Part shown: piece after piece, positions 1-12,544 of the stretch
Numbering within the stretch: the first letter of the stretch is position 1
Layout: each line of letters opens with the position of its first letter
Source: Nageia nagi
Taxonomy: Eukaryota; Pinophyta
Length of the DNA: 64,000 bases
Direction: 5' to 3'
Assembly: GCA_050084985.1 (NCBI GenBank)
Contig: JBITNC010000001.1
Location: 106,268,001 to 106,332,000, forward strand
Position numbers and translations under genes: made by a program
The notes under the pieces: generated by a model
What the model was told of the DNA's origin: nothing
Seen by the model: the letters and a program-made list of their open reading frames with translations, nothing else
The model's database searches: none

Positions 1-2368
1 TTTTAATATCATTGTTCTTATCATAATATCAATAGAGGGGATTGATGTCTATGTATTCTTATCTCATTATATAACTACTCCCTTTTTCCAAATGTTCTAT
101 ATTTTAATGTTGACATCATCAATGCAATGAGCCAAATTTAGCCAATTTTTTACTAATATCAATGGGATAGGATTTTCAACCTTGGTTTATTTTGAATTCC
201 TCTTTTGTTGTTGATTCAATCTTTAGGTAAGGTATTAATTTTAACTTTTCTTACTTACCAAGAGTTCATTGTTCTGTTATTGAAATCATCTACTCAAAGG
301 TTTGGCAATAGTTTTCCTTTGTGATACCTTACTAGGTTGACATTATCTCTAGGTCAAAAGATTTTAAAATGATTTATCTTGCCCATCCTAGTTCATTTAT
401 CATTTGAAACTTGTAACACCATCAATAGGTGATCCAAGCATTATATGAGCCTTCATTTTGAAGGGGAATCTTGGTGAATGATATATTAATACCTAAGGAG
501 TGTACACCAACTTGGAGGGATTTTTGACCAATTCTAGTGATCAAGATAGCTCCAAGGAAGAGTTAAAGGTTATGACAATGCAAATATATTACTCTTGAAT
601 ACCTTTATCATGATTTTTTTGTATACTTTACCCCCATTACTAAACACTTTAGCAAATTTGGAGCATTCTATGAGGATAAAGAAAAATCACATAGCATAGA
701 AATGAGTCTTATCACATGGGAGAAAAGAATGAATGTTGAATAAAATTTCTCCTTGATGCTCTTCTTTTGGAACCTTCATGATTTTGGCATTTATAATTCA
801 TCCTCCTTGAATGCCTACCCATAGGGATCAACTTGCTTTTATACATGATCAAAATCCAAAGATACTTTATCCTTAGAAATATTGTGATACATGTGAAACT
901 AAACCTTGGTAAGGTATGTAAAATGGTATGGAGGCAAGGGGAGGAAATGTGTAATGAGAGGAAGATCCCCTTTACATGTCACTAGGCTAAAAAATATAAA
1001 GGGAGAATAAATGATAAGGAGTAATAAGTAGAAGAGGGATTTCCATTTAGGATATTGAACTCTCCTTATGCGGGGGTGGGAAGCAAGAAGCTGGTGAAGC
1101 AAATGAATGAGATTTTTGTGAGAGATAAACATGGAGCGAGGAAGGTGATGAACATGTGAGGAAATACATAAGTAAGAAATTGATGGGGCTAAGCCATAAT
1201 TTGGAATACCCAAAACATGGTTGTGGTTGACCATATATATGAAGGAATTTTGCATAAATTATAGCATGGAAATGAGCAATGTTGTTTGTGAGGGGGAACA
1301 AGAGTGCATAACAAATAGGTTTAGAATTTAATTTGGAATATTTAGACTAGAGAGGTCATGATGAAATTTCTAGATTAGGAATATTTGGGAAAGGATATCA
1401 AGGGGTTATATGGCATAGGAATAATAGGAAATATTTATGTACATAACAACCACACCAAGTTATGGCTTCATAAGCACCTCTTAATATCTCATATCTCTCT
1501 TAAGTCTTTCTTTTTTTTCTATTTTTATGATGAAATGAGGTATCAAATTGGTATTAAAGCTTTGACCTTATCCTTAATTGATATTTTATCATGGATCTAA
1601 TCTATCTTTGCACAAAATCCTAAATTGGTTAAAGATTTGGTGATTTGTACTTTCTCTACTTGAGTGATTTTTCTTTTGAGGTTCCAATCATATCTAGATT
1701 CAGGAGGTGCACTATCTCCCTGTTTGATTTTTTTCTTTTGCATAGGAATCAATGCTAACTCTAAAAAGCCTTCATTTATATTTAAACTAATTTTCTTTCA
1801 AATTATCCCATTAGTTAATCACCATTTACAAGTCATTATAACCTAGTTTGGTAAGCTAGATTATTTGACCAAGTTTTAAGCCAAACTAATGTGGTTCATA
1901 TTTTCAACAAGATAGATGTGCTCTTATCAAGAACTGGTTACAAATTGATCAATGTCATTAATAGATCCCCATTCTCTAGTATTTTCCTTGATTTAGGTTA
2001 TGTATGTGCTTTTTCAAGGGAATAAAGGAATTATTATGGTATCCATGAGTCATGATGATCCTAGAAATCTTGACTATATCTTATTCTCTAAAAATGCTTA
2101 TAGGTTTGGAATTTTAGTACTTATTTAAAGTTTACATTTTTTTCTTACTATGAAAGGCCAAAAAATTACAAGGTTATACTTCACCATATATTATTATTTG
2201 ATAAAATGAAAATTATTTCTAATATTCTAATGCATATTTTTATGTAAACTAATTACAAGGTGGCCATGGAGGTTATTCATTTTAAAACCCATAATCATTG
2301 AATAAATGCTACTTGTATTATCAATAGAATTATTCCTAAGCACTCTTCACCCCATGAATAAATATGTA
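1..2368. other. No recognisable gene; AT-rich decayed DNA
   Basis: I read both strands and found no protein domain, RNA gene or LTR that I could name. The open frames here are short, rich in Leu, Ile and Phe, and lack family motifs, as expected by chance in AT-rich DNA. A 21-bp string at 2084-2104 recurs exactly at 2845-2865 inside the leader of Copia-C, so part of this stretch may be old retroelement sequence. Confidence 0.5.
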
Positions 2369-2740
2369 TAGGCTCGTAGGAGTATGAAAGTATAAGAATG
2401 ATGAGTAGTATGAGGAATAGTGCATGATGTATTGAGTAGAAGGCTTACCCAAGAAATAAAGATTATATGTTTGCAATAGTCTCTCATTGAATGCTTAATT
2501 ATTGATGTTGTTATATGCTCTATTTATGTGATCACTATAGTGTGCATATTATATTATTGTTATATGATTTGCTCATACTCTACTATTATATTGGACATAA
2601 CTCAATTTTGTTCTCTCCTAATAATGATCTATTTTTCCTCCTATCATGAATTGGAAATGCTTACATTATGTTGGGTATGGTGTTGTTTTAATAAGGATCT
2701 CTACATATTTTTTGTATCTCTTATCTATTATACATTAATA
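2369..2740 (+). repeat. Copia-C 5' LTR, truncated
   Basis: From about 2369 the sequence matches the 3' LTR of Copia-C, first up to 12544 and then 19203-19545. It shares the run GAGTATGAAAGTATAAGAAT and later the stretch around TTGGACATAACTC. The first ~310 bp of the 3' copy (from 12210) have no counterpart upstream of 2369, so this LTR has lost its 5' part. It ends just before the primer-binding site. Confidence 0.75.
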
Positions 2741-2742
2741 AG

Positions 2743-2754
2743 TGGTATCAAAGC
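2743..2754 (+). other. Copia-C primer-binding site
   Basis: TGGTATCAAAGC lies directly after the LTR end. It differs by one base from the usual plant Copia site complementary to the 3' end of initiator tRNA-Met (TGGTATCAGAGC). Confidence 0.75.
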
Positions 2755-3380
2755 TAGGTTGAAGAAGTAAGTGAACTCATTTATAGGGAGTATCCTCTCC
2801 CACTATTGTGGTGAAGAGAAACCAGACTAAGTGAGGTTCACTTCTTCTCTAAAAATGCTTATAGGGTGTATTGTATCCTATTATTATGGTGAAGAGGAAC
2901 TAGAATAACTAGGATTTACTCATCCATCAAAGATTAGGAGTAATTTATTTTCTTTTTATGCAACCTTCTCAATGCATAGGATAATTTGGTTATTAAAATC
3001 AATGGGAGCACCAAGATTATTTATCTAAAGATGGAAAATATTATGGGTTAGCTCTTGAAACCCACAATAAATGTTGAATCATTATCAATAAGGGGAAGAA
3101 GTAAAGATGTAATAAATGATGAGAGAATAGATAGAAAATTGCATCAATAAAAATCAAGAAAAAACTAGGAAGCAATATTTTGTGTATTAGAAATGCAAGA
3201 AAAAAGGACACATATAGAGTAATTGTAAAGAATATTCTCACAATGAGAATGAGGAGTCTACTACTAATGTTGTTATTTTTGAAGAAGGAACTATAGGCCT
3301 AACCATTGATATACATCATGATTCATGGTTTATTAACATTAATACATTATTTCATATGATACCCCATAAAGAGTGGCTTG
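2755..3380 (+). pseudogene. Copia-C leader, gag tail and start of protease (broken)
   Basis: After the primer site a ~65-bp segment is imperfectly duplicated (about 2780-2845 and 2857-2925). From about 3040 the plus strand reads, through stops, as a degraded gag C-terminus, then an acidic stretch and the start of a Copia protease: a Trp-Phe-Ile pattern followed by FHMIPHKEWL near 3350-3378. In the family this is the WxxDSGxSxHM protease motif, but the catalytic Asp is not intact here. The frame is then cut by the Copia-A insertion. Confidence 0.5.
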
Positions 3381-3785
3381 TATTAGAATTTGTAATGTAA
3401 TATTGTGTAATATTTCTCTTTAATGTAAATTCAATTAATGCTTAAAGTATCTTTAGATACCTTAAAAATATTAAGAGAATAAATATAGAAACACCTTTAA
3501 CCTTACCCTTGGGTTAAAGGGTGGATTTCTTCTTATAAATAAAGAGGTACCCCTCCTCTCATTGTAATAATGCAATTGTAAAGCAAGCATTGCTCTAGGT
3601 TTAGGGTATAAAGAGAGAAAATATTATGTAAGAGAGGTCCTTGAAAATAAGGAGAGAGGAAGGACTTTATATCTTGTGTTACTGGTAGTATTTGCTTATG
3701 TTATTAGGTTATTGTGTTTATGTTATAAGTACTTTCTTGAGATCTTGGTAAACTAGAGATTAATTTATAAATGGTTAATTTTATC
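3381..3785 (+). repeat. Copia-A 5' LTR
   Basis: It aligns with 8568-9004, starting TATTAGAATTTG here against TGTTAGAATTTG in the 3' copy, so the canonical TG has become TA. It contains a TATAAATA box near 3535. The end near 3785 is judged from where similarity stops. A weak primer-site resemblance (TCTCAGATCC) follows at about 3790. Confidence 0.75.
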
Positions 3786-4575
3786 AATTCATCTCAGATC
3801 CATTCTTGGAGGCTCCTCTTCAAAATATTTGAAGGTCCAAAGAATAATTTGGAAACCTCTATGATATTTTATTTTGTTTCAAATGAAATTCTCCTCATAA
3901 TATCTTCTTCAAACTCTGCAAAGGAAGCTTGGAATAAACTAAAGAGTATCTATCTTGGTACCAAATTATCTAGAAGGCTCACCATTCTTCAAAAGTTACT
4001 AAAATCACATCAAGATAAAAAATAAAGTATGGTAATATATCTAAATAAGGTTATTTACATTAGGACCTAGCTTGTAGGGTGTAATTGCAGTTGGATCAAT
4101 GATGAGTTTCTAAATTTTATCATCCTTCAAAGCCTCTCTACTAAATTTAGTTATTTTGTTATTGTTATTAAAACTAAGCTTTATGATGAAAAAGAAGTGT
4201 TCTCCTTGGAAAATATATCAAGGCTTCTCTTTAAACATGAGAAAACACTTAATAATAAAGTGTTGATCACCACTCTTAAGGAGCCTTCTATGGCACTAAG
4301 TCCAATGAAGCCTCATTTCAAAAATAAGAGTCATAACAAAAATAAGGGTTCTCATGCTCCTAAGAAGAACTTCAATAATGGTGAAAACAAGAAGAAGAAT
4401 AATCATGATAAGTCAAAGAAAACAAAACCCAAATTTGATATAAATTATAATTTCTATGACATATATGATCATAAGGAAGTTGATTGCTACAATAAAAAGA
4501 AAGAACAAGGTGTGAAAGGATCTACAAAACTAAACAAATCTAATAACAAGAAAAAGAGTAAGAATTATACTTATG
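3786..4575 (+). pseudogene. Copia-A gag (UBN2-type), broken
   Basis: Gag forms the virus-like particle and packages element RNA. The frame 3771-4025 carries the UBN2-type pattern, with SAKEAWNKLKSIYLG followed by LTILQKLLKSH. The frame from 4197 continues with a Lys/Asn-rich basic tail and a zinc-knuckle remnant near 4440-4490 in which His and the last Cys survive but the first two Cys are replaced. Stops and a frame change near 4022 separate the parts. The N-terminal part of gag seems deleted, since the UBN2 region follows closely on the LTR. Confidence 0.7.
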
Positions 4576-4599
4576 TTGTTACCTTTTACTTTATATATT

Positions 4600-5600
4600 T
4601 CACTTTATCAAATTATTGGATTGTTTATTCTAGATGCACTAATCACATGTGTTTCAAAAAAGATAAGTTTAAAAACTTTTATAAGTATAGAAAGATGCAG
4701 TTGTGATAGGTAATAATTCATTCCTTGAAGTTCAAGTTATTGGGAGTGTTTGGTTACAAGGAAAGATTTTTAAAATATGCTTTAAATGCCTAAACTCACT
4801 ATGAATACTCTTTTTGTAATTTAGATTGCAAAGAAAGATTACTCTTTTGAGTTTAACTCACACTCTTGGTGCATGAAAAAGGGTCTTTCTACTTTAGTGA
4901 AAGTTTTAGTAAAATATGAACTTTACATTATGGATCAATCTCCAACAAAGATGTACCTTGTAACTAATGGTTGCTCTAGATGTAATCTTTGGCACCATTG
5001 ATTAGGCCATCTAAACCATAAGAACATTCAAATTATGAAAAATCATGATCTTGTGGAAGGTTTTCCTATAATATCACCTATAATTGGTTTTTGTGAGAAG
5101 TGCATTTTAGGTAAAATGAATAGGTAAAAATTTCCAAAAGATAAAAAAACTAGAGCAACTCAACCTCTTTAGCTTGTGCATTCAGATTTGATGGGTCCAT
5201 TTCTAACTAAGTTGATTAAGGGAGTATCTTATATCTTAAAATTTATTAATGATTTCATCATAATAACATTTGGTTATCATATAGAGCACAAGGATCAAAC
5301 CTTTGATAGGTTCAAATATTTTAAAACCTTGGTAGAAAATTAGTCTAGATTCAAAATCAAGATGTTAAAACTTGATAATGGGGGTGACTATAATAGCAAT
5401 GAATTTAATGATTTTTGTACCAAGTATGGAATCAAGAGGTATTTTACAATCCCTTACACTCCTCAACATAATGGTATAGCCAAAGAGAAAATAGAACCAT
5501 TCAATAAATGGAAAGATGTATGTTGGAAGATCTTCCTAGCTTCTTATGAAGTGAAGTTGTAAATACTACAATCTACATCTTAAATAGGTGCCCTATGAAA
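4600..5600 (+). pseudogene. Copia-A protease and integrase, broken
   Basis: Near 4615 the reading WIVYSRCTNHMCF is a Copia protease motif whose DSG active site has become YSR, so the protease is dead. At 4978-5100 a GAG-pre-integrase module is visible (LWHH, LGHLNHKNIQIMK, then a Cys near 5100). The integrase core follows at 5170-5560, with HSDLMGPF and later LDNGGDYNSNEFNDFC and IPYTPQHNGIAKEKIE. In the family the second Asp and the Glu of the DDE triad lie in these last two motifs; here the Asp survives in LDNGG. Several stops interrupt the reading. Confidence 0.75.
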
Positions 5601-5639
5601 GCAGTTTAAGGAAAACTTCATAATAGGAATGGATAGGAA

Positions 5640-6900
5640 AGAAACTTAACATTTTGCACTTTAGGATCTTTGGCTATGATGCTTATGCCTCTGTTATTCT
5701 TGAGAAAAGGAAGAAGCTAGATAAGAGATCTAAAAAGTGTATCTTTGTGGATTATGACAATTAGCATAAAGGCTATAGGCTAAAACCAACCTTCCATCAG
5801 AATAATCTTTGTGTTAAGGGATGTAAATTTCAATGAACTTGAAGAATTTCCTTCTTATGAGAACATTGATGAGGGTAATGATTCTTTTGTTACACCTAAC
5901 TAGATGGATGTTAATATGGATTTATCACCTAAGGAATAAATCTCTCTAACACAAAGGATAACAAGAAGTATGACCTTTAATAAATTCTTATTTTCTAAAA
6001 TTAATATTAAGAATGAGTTCTCATCCTTTAAAGAAGCTTAAAAGTAGGAGTATTCGATGAATGCAATGAATGAGGAGTATGAGGCTCAAATGAAGAATCA
6101 AACTTGGGATTTGGTTCCTTATCCAAATTAATATAATATGATTGGTAATAAATGGGTTTATAAGGTAAAATATAATTTGGTTACAAAAATTTAGAAATAC
6201 AAAGAAAGGTTAGTAGCCAATGGTTTTGCTCAAAAATATGTAGTTGATTATGAGGAAACCTTTATTCCAATGGAAAATATGCTTATTGTTAGGGTGATCC
6301 TTGCTCTTACAGTAGCTCAGGAATGAAAGGTTTTTCAACTTGATGTTAAGAGTGATTTTATCAATGGTGATTTAAATGTAAAAATATAAATGAGCCAACT
6401 AAAAGGTTTTTTTATGGAAGCAAAGAATCTTTTATTTTCAAGCTAAAGAAGTCTTTATATGGACTTAAGAAAGCACCTTAGGCTTAGTACAAAAAGATTT
6501 CAAGATTCTTTGAGTAAATTAGTTTTTCTAAATGCTTCTTTGATATAAATATTTATATGCTTGATAAAGTAAAATACTTGATATTGATTCTTCTCTATGT
6601 GTATGATTTGTTGATTACAAGGAATAATGTAGTCCTCATACAAGACTGCATATCCAAACTTAAGGCAACTTTTGAAATGACAAACCTTGGTCTATTGCAC
6701 TACTACCTTGGTATGCAAGTATACTAATATAAAGATTGTTATTATCTTATTCAATTTAAGTATATATCATATATCTTGCAAAATTTTGGAATGGAGGAGT
6801 GCAAACTTGCTGCAATCCCAATCTCTTCTAGAATCACTTTATCTCTTAGTTCCAACTCTTAGTTGGTAGATGCTACAGCTTATAGGAAACTAATTAGTAG
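5640..6900 (+). pseudogene. Copia-A reverse transcriptase, broken
   Basis: Through stops and shifts the plus strand shows the Copia RT order: a WDLVP motif near 6105, KWVYKVKYN near 6145, RLVANGFAQKY near 6205, VFQLDVKSDFINGDL near 6330 and YGLKKAP near 6460. The active-site box near 6595 reads YVYDLL where the family has YVDDLL, so one catalytic Asp is lost. GLLHYYLGMQVY near 6690 closes the palm-thumb region. Confidence 0.75.
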
Positions 6901-7440
6901 TTTTATTTATTTGAATATCTCTTTTTTCATGAATTTTTTGGCTAAATTAATGCAAAATTTTTATGTTTATCATCTCAATGAAGTTAAATAAATTTTTAGG
7001 TATGTTATGGTCAATAAGGATCTTGCTCTCAAGTAAGTCAAGTTGCCCTCATTTGTTCTCTTAAGATTCACAAATTCTAACTATGGGGAAGATAGAGATG
7101 ATAGAAAATCAACCTTTGCTTATGTTATTAGCATTTATATAGGTTCTATATCTTGGGATTCCAATAAGTAGCCTACTATTGCTCTCTCCATCATAGAGGT
7201 TGAATATCATGCAATGTCAGTTACAACCTAGGAAACCATTTGGTTGAGGCATATTCTAAAATAATTTGGTATGAGCAAGTTCATCCATCTCAAATTTTTT
7301 AGATAGTTATTCAAGTATTTCTTTGAAAAATAATCATGTTTTCCATCATATAACAAAGTACATAGAAATCCAATCCCACTTCATCAGAGAGAAGGTTCTA
7401 GATAGCCTTCTACACTTGCAGTATTATCTATCAATCCTAA
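6880..7440 (+). pseudogene. Copia-A RNase H, broken
   Basis: Recognised by the post-RT sequence TAYRKL (near 6875), VNKDLALK (near 7010), GEDRDDRKSTFAYV (near 7090) and the typical IEVEYHAMS reading near 7195. It would degrade the RNA strand during reverse transcription. Stops and shifts are frequent. Confidence 0.65.
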
Positions 7441-8567
7441 ACTTTGTTGATTTGTTCATCAAGATCCTTTTTAAAGTCTAATTATATAAGATTAATTATT
7501 CTATTGTGTTTGTGAAATTTCTTTAAAAAAGGGATTAAATATTGAAATCTTAGTGAATCCATTGTAACTACTTCCTTCTTAATAAAGTTGTTGAGTACTT
7601 TGTTTTGTTTGTATACTTTATTTATACATTGCTCATTAGGTGACTATAAATATGGGCTTGGCATATTAAGTGATGAATTATAGTGCATTGTAAATATAAG
7701 CATATTATATTATGTATTAATTTCTTGATACAACAACTATAGCTTTTTCCATATGACTTTTCCTCTCTTGATTTGTTCACTAGCCACTTTCAAAACTTTG
7801 TTGTGCATACTTTGAGAGTTTTTTATGGTTAGTGAATTTGTACTCAAGGGGGAGTGAAGGTTTAATTACTATGTTAAATTAATGTTTATGATGATTAATT
7901 AATCATTAGAAGGGTATTTTTTTGTATAGTGTTGATCTTAAATGTACACGTTCATGGTTAGTTTGCTTTATGTGAGGAACTCATGGTACATTTTTGGTTT
8001 TTGTTATCACTATGTAAGGAATTAGTCTGTGTTTGTTGGCACTATTTGGTTATCCATATGTGATTGATTTATATATGCATATGATATTATTTTATTAATC
8101 AACATATATTTCTAATATACAATAAATGATTATAAGTATTGGCTTGACATCTTTTTGATGACTTGTAGTATATCATTTATCAGTTTATGGATGGCATTAC
8201 TTAGTTTATTTATCTTATGGTTGATATGAATATTTATATGATGCATCTAATTGATCTTATTTATTATTTTCTTGTAGCTTATAGGTTTCATATTGAGAAT
8301 GCAAGTTACTTACTTTAGGTGGGAAGGCTCATGAAGGCTCACATGTCAACTCAGTGTTAATTGGCTATACTTACAGTGAAACTAATTATGGTTAATGATT
8401 GTATTATAAACTATTTTGTCAAATGATGTATTAGTGAGTCTCAAACTAAGATCTTACTTATTTCTTAAATATATAAAAGTTCTCATCTCCATTTGTATCT
8501 CTTTAGAGGAGAACTCTCTCTTTCTTCTTTTCTCTATGCTCTATTTCAATATTACATTAAGGGGGAG
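7441..8567 (+). other. Copia-A 3' untranslated region and polypurine tract
   Basis: About 1.1 kb without coding motifs lies between RNase H and the 3' LTR. It carries copies of the ~50-bp unit TTATCCATATGTGA (near 8050), and a short inverted repeat AGTTCTC/GAGAACT at 8478-8484 and 8509-8515. A purine tract AAGGGGGAG ends at 8567, right before the LTR. The same arrangement recurs in Copia-B. Confidence 0.7.
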
Positions 8568-9004
8568 TGTTAGAATTTGTAATGTAATATTATGTAATAT
8601 TTCTCTTTAATGTAAATTAACTTAATACTTAAAGTATTTTTAGATACCTTAAATTATTAATTGAATAAATATAGAAACACTTTTAACCTTACCATTGCGT
8701 TAAAGGGTGGTTTCTTCTTATAAATAGAGAGGTACCCTCCTCTCATTGTAATGATACAATTGTAAAGCAAGCTTTGCTCTATGTTTATGGTTTGGAGAGA
8801 GAGATGAGATTATGTAAGAGATGTCCTTGAGAATAAAAAAATCTTAGTTAGTTGATGTACTCCCAAGGATAGAGGAACCACTTTATATCTTGTCTTATTG
8901 GTGGGATTGGCTTGTGTTATTGGGTTATTATGTTGATATTGTAAGTGCCTTCTTGAGATCTTGGTAAACTAGAGATTAACTTAGAAAGGATTAATTTCAT
9001 CAAT
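8568..9004 (+). repeat. Copia-A 3' LTR
   Basis: Starts TGTTAGAATTTG directly after the purine tract and aligns along its length with 3381-3785. It contains TATAAATAG near 8720. It has an extra segment near 8835-8875 that is absent from the 5' copy. Confidence 0.8.
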
Positions 9005-10560
9005 TTTATACATACCATTAGGGTCATTTTATTAGATTTTTCCTTGAATATATCTACCCCTATTATATGGTAGGAAGAGGTATTATGAGATTGAAGACAA
9101 AGGATGGTAGATCAAAGACTATCACAAATGTTATTCATATTCATATACTAACTCAAAATTTCTCTTTGTTGTTCAATTTACTAATGAGGAATATAAGGTT
9201 ACCTTTGGAAATAAATGTTTTAAGTTGGTTAATGAAGAGATGGATGAAATTAAAGGAATCAGAATAGGGTCTCTCTACAAACCAGATGCAAATTGTTGAG
9301 CTTTACTAGATCATAACTCATTGAAGCAAGAAGGAAAAGGTATTCATAAATCATGTTATGAAACAAGAGTATGAAACACTTAGGTGAGAAAATCCTATGG
9401 GAGATGTGCTCCAAATAATTGGTACATGGTTTTGAGGGTATGAAATTTGATGCATTCAAGTTTTATCAATCTTGTCTCATGGGAAAGAAAAAGAGAGTTT
9501 CTTTCTCTTCTAGAAAATATAGAAGTAGAAATATTTTAGAGTTGGTATAGTCAAACATTTGTGGACCTATGGATATGGCTTCCATGTTAGGCTACAAGGA
9601 TTTCATTACCTTCATTGATTAATTATCTAGGAAGTATTGGTTATACTTCATGAAGAAGAAGGATGAAGATTTAGAAAAGTTCAATATATTTGTTGCTAAT
9701 GAAGGGAGGCTAAGTGGTAAGAAGATCAAGGTATTGAGGACTAACAATGGAGGGTAGTATTTCTCAAAGGAATTTTATGCTTTCTATAGGTTACATGGAA
9801 TTATAATACAAAATATCACACCATACACCCCACAATAGAATGGTGTGGTAAAGAGATTAAATAGGACTCTTATGGAGAAAGCATAGAGCATGTGAGAGGA
9901 TGCATGTCTTGAAAAGAGGTTCTAGGTTGAGGTAATTCATACTACCAATTATGTGAATAATTTGTACCCAAGTTCAATTTTTGGAGGTATGAGTCCACAA
10001 GAAAAGTGGAGTGGAAAGAAACCCATAGTTAAGCATTTATGAGTGTTTGAATGCAAGGCCTCCATGCGTATTCCCAAAGATAAGAAATAAAAGTTAAACT
10101 CCAAGTCTTTCAAATGCATATTTATGGGTTACAAGGATGGTGTGAAAGGCTATAGGTTGTACATCCCATCAAAAAAGCATCAAATGGTTATTTATGATAT
10201 GATTTTCATGGAGAATGTTGCATGTGGAAGAAAGAAAGGAGTTCAACTTAATAATGATCAAGATCCTCCCATAGATCATGTTTAAACTTTCTAGTTTTGA
10301 TCAAGATAGCCAAGATATATCTTCTCAAGAATAATAAAATTCAAGTATTAGTCATCAATCCTCTATTAGCTATAAGGATAGCCAAAATCAGCCTTCTATA
10401 GTAGGCCCAAGCGACCAACAAGAGATTGGTAATATCTAGATAGGTGATAATAATGATCCACATATGTATGATGATGTTGAAGGAGGTTCCCAAGAATAAG
10501 TAAAATTTAGAAATTAAAACATGGCTAAATAAAATAATTAATCAATACAAAGGATTCAAC
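9005..10560 (+). pseudogene. Copia-C protease end, integrase and linker, broken
   Basis: The interrupted Copia-C protease resumes with GRGIMRLKTKDGRSKTITNV (about 9070-9130), the usual stretch before the GAG-pre-integrase module. The integrase core follows at 9530-9900: GPMDMASMLGYKDFITFID, RKYWLYFMKKKDE, LRTNNGGQYFSKEF with a stop inside, and NITPYTPQ then NGVVKRLNR. The second catalytic Asp reads Asn and the catalytic Glu reads Lys, so the enzyme is dead. The linker around 9980-10240 carries the LFG-type PxxKL and FMGYKDGVKGYRLY readings common in Copia. Confidence 0.75.
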
Positions 10561-12100
10561 ACCAAATGAGAGTTCCTAAAAGGTATGGATATGACTCCAA
10601 TGACTTCAAGTATTTTGCACTTATCACTTTATGGATGAGCCTAAGAGTGTTAAGGAGGATTTAAGCATTGATGATGTTAAGGAGTGGAGAATGATCATGT
10701 AAGAGGAGATGGAGTCCTTAAATGTAATTATACTTGGGATTTGCATCCTACACCAAAAGGAAGAAAGTTGGGTGGGTGTAAATAGATCTTCAAGAAAAAG
10801 TATAATCCTTATGATTCAATGGAGTAGTATAAAGCAATATTGGTTGCCAAAGGATATATGCAAGTTGAATATTTGGATTAAAATGATACATTCTCACCAA
10901 TGGCTAAAATAGCCTTAATTATGTTGTTATTATAAATCACACCAACAAAAGATTGAGAAGTTAAAAAATGGACATGAAGATTGCATTTTTTCATGGTGAT
11001 TTGAAGAAAGAAATCTACATGAAGTAGATAGAGGAGTTTGAAAATAGTGGGAGCAATTAGGTTAGCAAACTTAAGAAGTTATTATATGGTTTTAAGCAAT
11101 CATTAAGAGAATGGTACAATAAATTTGACCATTATGGGATTGAACATGGATTTGTGAGGAGCGATATTGATCATTGCATATACTACTTGATAGATTCAAG
11201 TAGATTTTTCATTCTTGAATTGTATAATGATGACATACTTCTCATAAGCAATTCACAACAAGCAATTCAAAAGGTGAAGGAAAAGTTATCAAAAGAATTC
11301 AATATGAAGGACTTGGAAGCTATTCACTACTTTCTTAGCATTGAGTTCAAGAGAGATCGAGAAATGAGAAAATTTTGGATTATAAAAAGGAAATATGTGG
11401 TTGATGCATTGAAACAATTTGGGATGGAGAAGTGCAAACTAATTATCACTCTATTTGTAGAGGGTGCAATATTTTCTATTGAACAATACTAAAATATAGT
11501 AGTTGAAAAGGAAAAAATGAAAAAGGTACCTTATGCAAGTATGGTTGGCAAGTTGATGTATGCAATGCTATGTACAAGTTTAGATTTGGCTCATGCAATG
11601 GGTTTAGTGAGTCAGGTTATGTCTAATCTAGGATTAAAATATTAGGTATTTATGAAGAGGATCTTTTGATACCTTCAATATACAAAGGATGTTTCCATAT
11701 ATTATAAAGTTGCAAGTGATAGTCAATTGAAGGGCTATGTATATGTTGATTTTGAAAGTGATTTGGATGGTGAAAAGTCTATAAGTGTATATATATTTTA
11801 ATTATTTGAAGAATCCATTAGCTAGAGAAGAAAGAAGCAAAAATTTACTTTTCAATTAACAATAGAGGTTGAGTACATTGTTGCATCAAAGGCTTGCAAG
11901 GAAGCAATATGGCTCAAGTTGTTATGTTTAGATGTTAGTGTGCAATAAGAGCCAATTCCATTTTGGTGTGATAGCAAGAGTGCTATCGACCTTACTATCA
12001 ATCTAGAATTCCATTATATGACCAAGCATATTAGGTTAAGATTTCCCTTTATTAGAAAAATGATTGAAGAAGGTAAATAAATTTGCAAAAGTTGAAGATC
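10560..12100 (+). pseudogene. Copia-C reverse transcriptase and RNase H, broken
   Basis: RT motifs in order: a WRMIM start (10687), IFKKKYN, LVAKGYMQ (about 10840), MDMKIAFFHGDLKKEIYM (about 10970), KLKKLLYGFKQS (about 11070) and YNDDILLISN (about 11220), where YVDD has become YNDD. The frame 11154-11492 is the longest intact piece. RNase H follows at 11520-12080 with YASMVGKLMYAM, YVDFESDLDGEKS, VEYIVASKACKEAIWL and FWCDSKSAIDL. About ten stops or shifts break the reading. Confidence 0.8.
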
Positions 12101-12209
12101 GAAAAGAATATATTTTATTACTTGACAAAGGTAGTAATCTCACATAAATTCAAATAGTGCACAAATCAATTTATGTTGCATATTTATCCATAGTAGCATC
12201 CAAGTGGGA

Positions 12210-12544
12210 TATTGTCAATAATAGCAACTACTATGTGAACAATAAGGCATGGAAAATATGGAGAATACTACCGACCAATATCACTACCTACCAACAATAT
12301 CTCATGTCAACCAAGTCCCTACCCCATGTTTTATTTGTGCATGTATATACAAAGTCCTATAATAGTCCTACAAGACTCTATTGTAAACTTTGTAACAAGT
12401 ACCTATATATACTTGCATATTGTAATAGGTTTGTAGAAGGTGGAATCTAATGTGTGTAGACTTGTATAAGCATAAGATCTTGTTTAGAGCCTATGTGTTG
12501 AGCAAAAGTGTGTAGGATCATGGGAGTATGAAAGTATAAGAATG
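12210..12544 (+). repeat. Copia-C 3' LTR, first part
   Basis: It begins TATTGTCAATAATAG after a purine tract AAGTGGGA, the usual plant Copia junction with TG decayed to TA. It runs until it is cut by Copia-B1. The last bases GAATG (12540-12544) are the target-site duplication. Confidence 0.75.

Larger units (their letters stand above)
3381..9004 (+). mobile_element. Copia-A: complete but decayed Ty1/Copia element
   Basis: The element has related LTRs at both ends, a purine-rich tract before the 3' LTR, and gag, protease, integrase, reverse transcriptase and RNase H remnants in Copia order. It interrupts the protease of Copia-C. No target-site duplication is evident. Its last ~1.1 kb before the 3' LTR resembles the matching part of the Copia-B copies, so A and B are sister families. 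It cannot encode a complete polyprotein. Confidence 0.85.

Noticed and set aside
899-1301. Two overlapping minus-strand open frames of 84 and 118 codons
   Set aside because: Composition is that of random AT-rich DNA with no motif or homolog that I can recognise; the two frames overlap each other.
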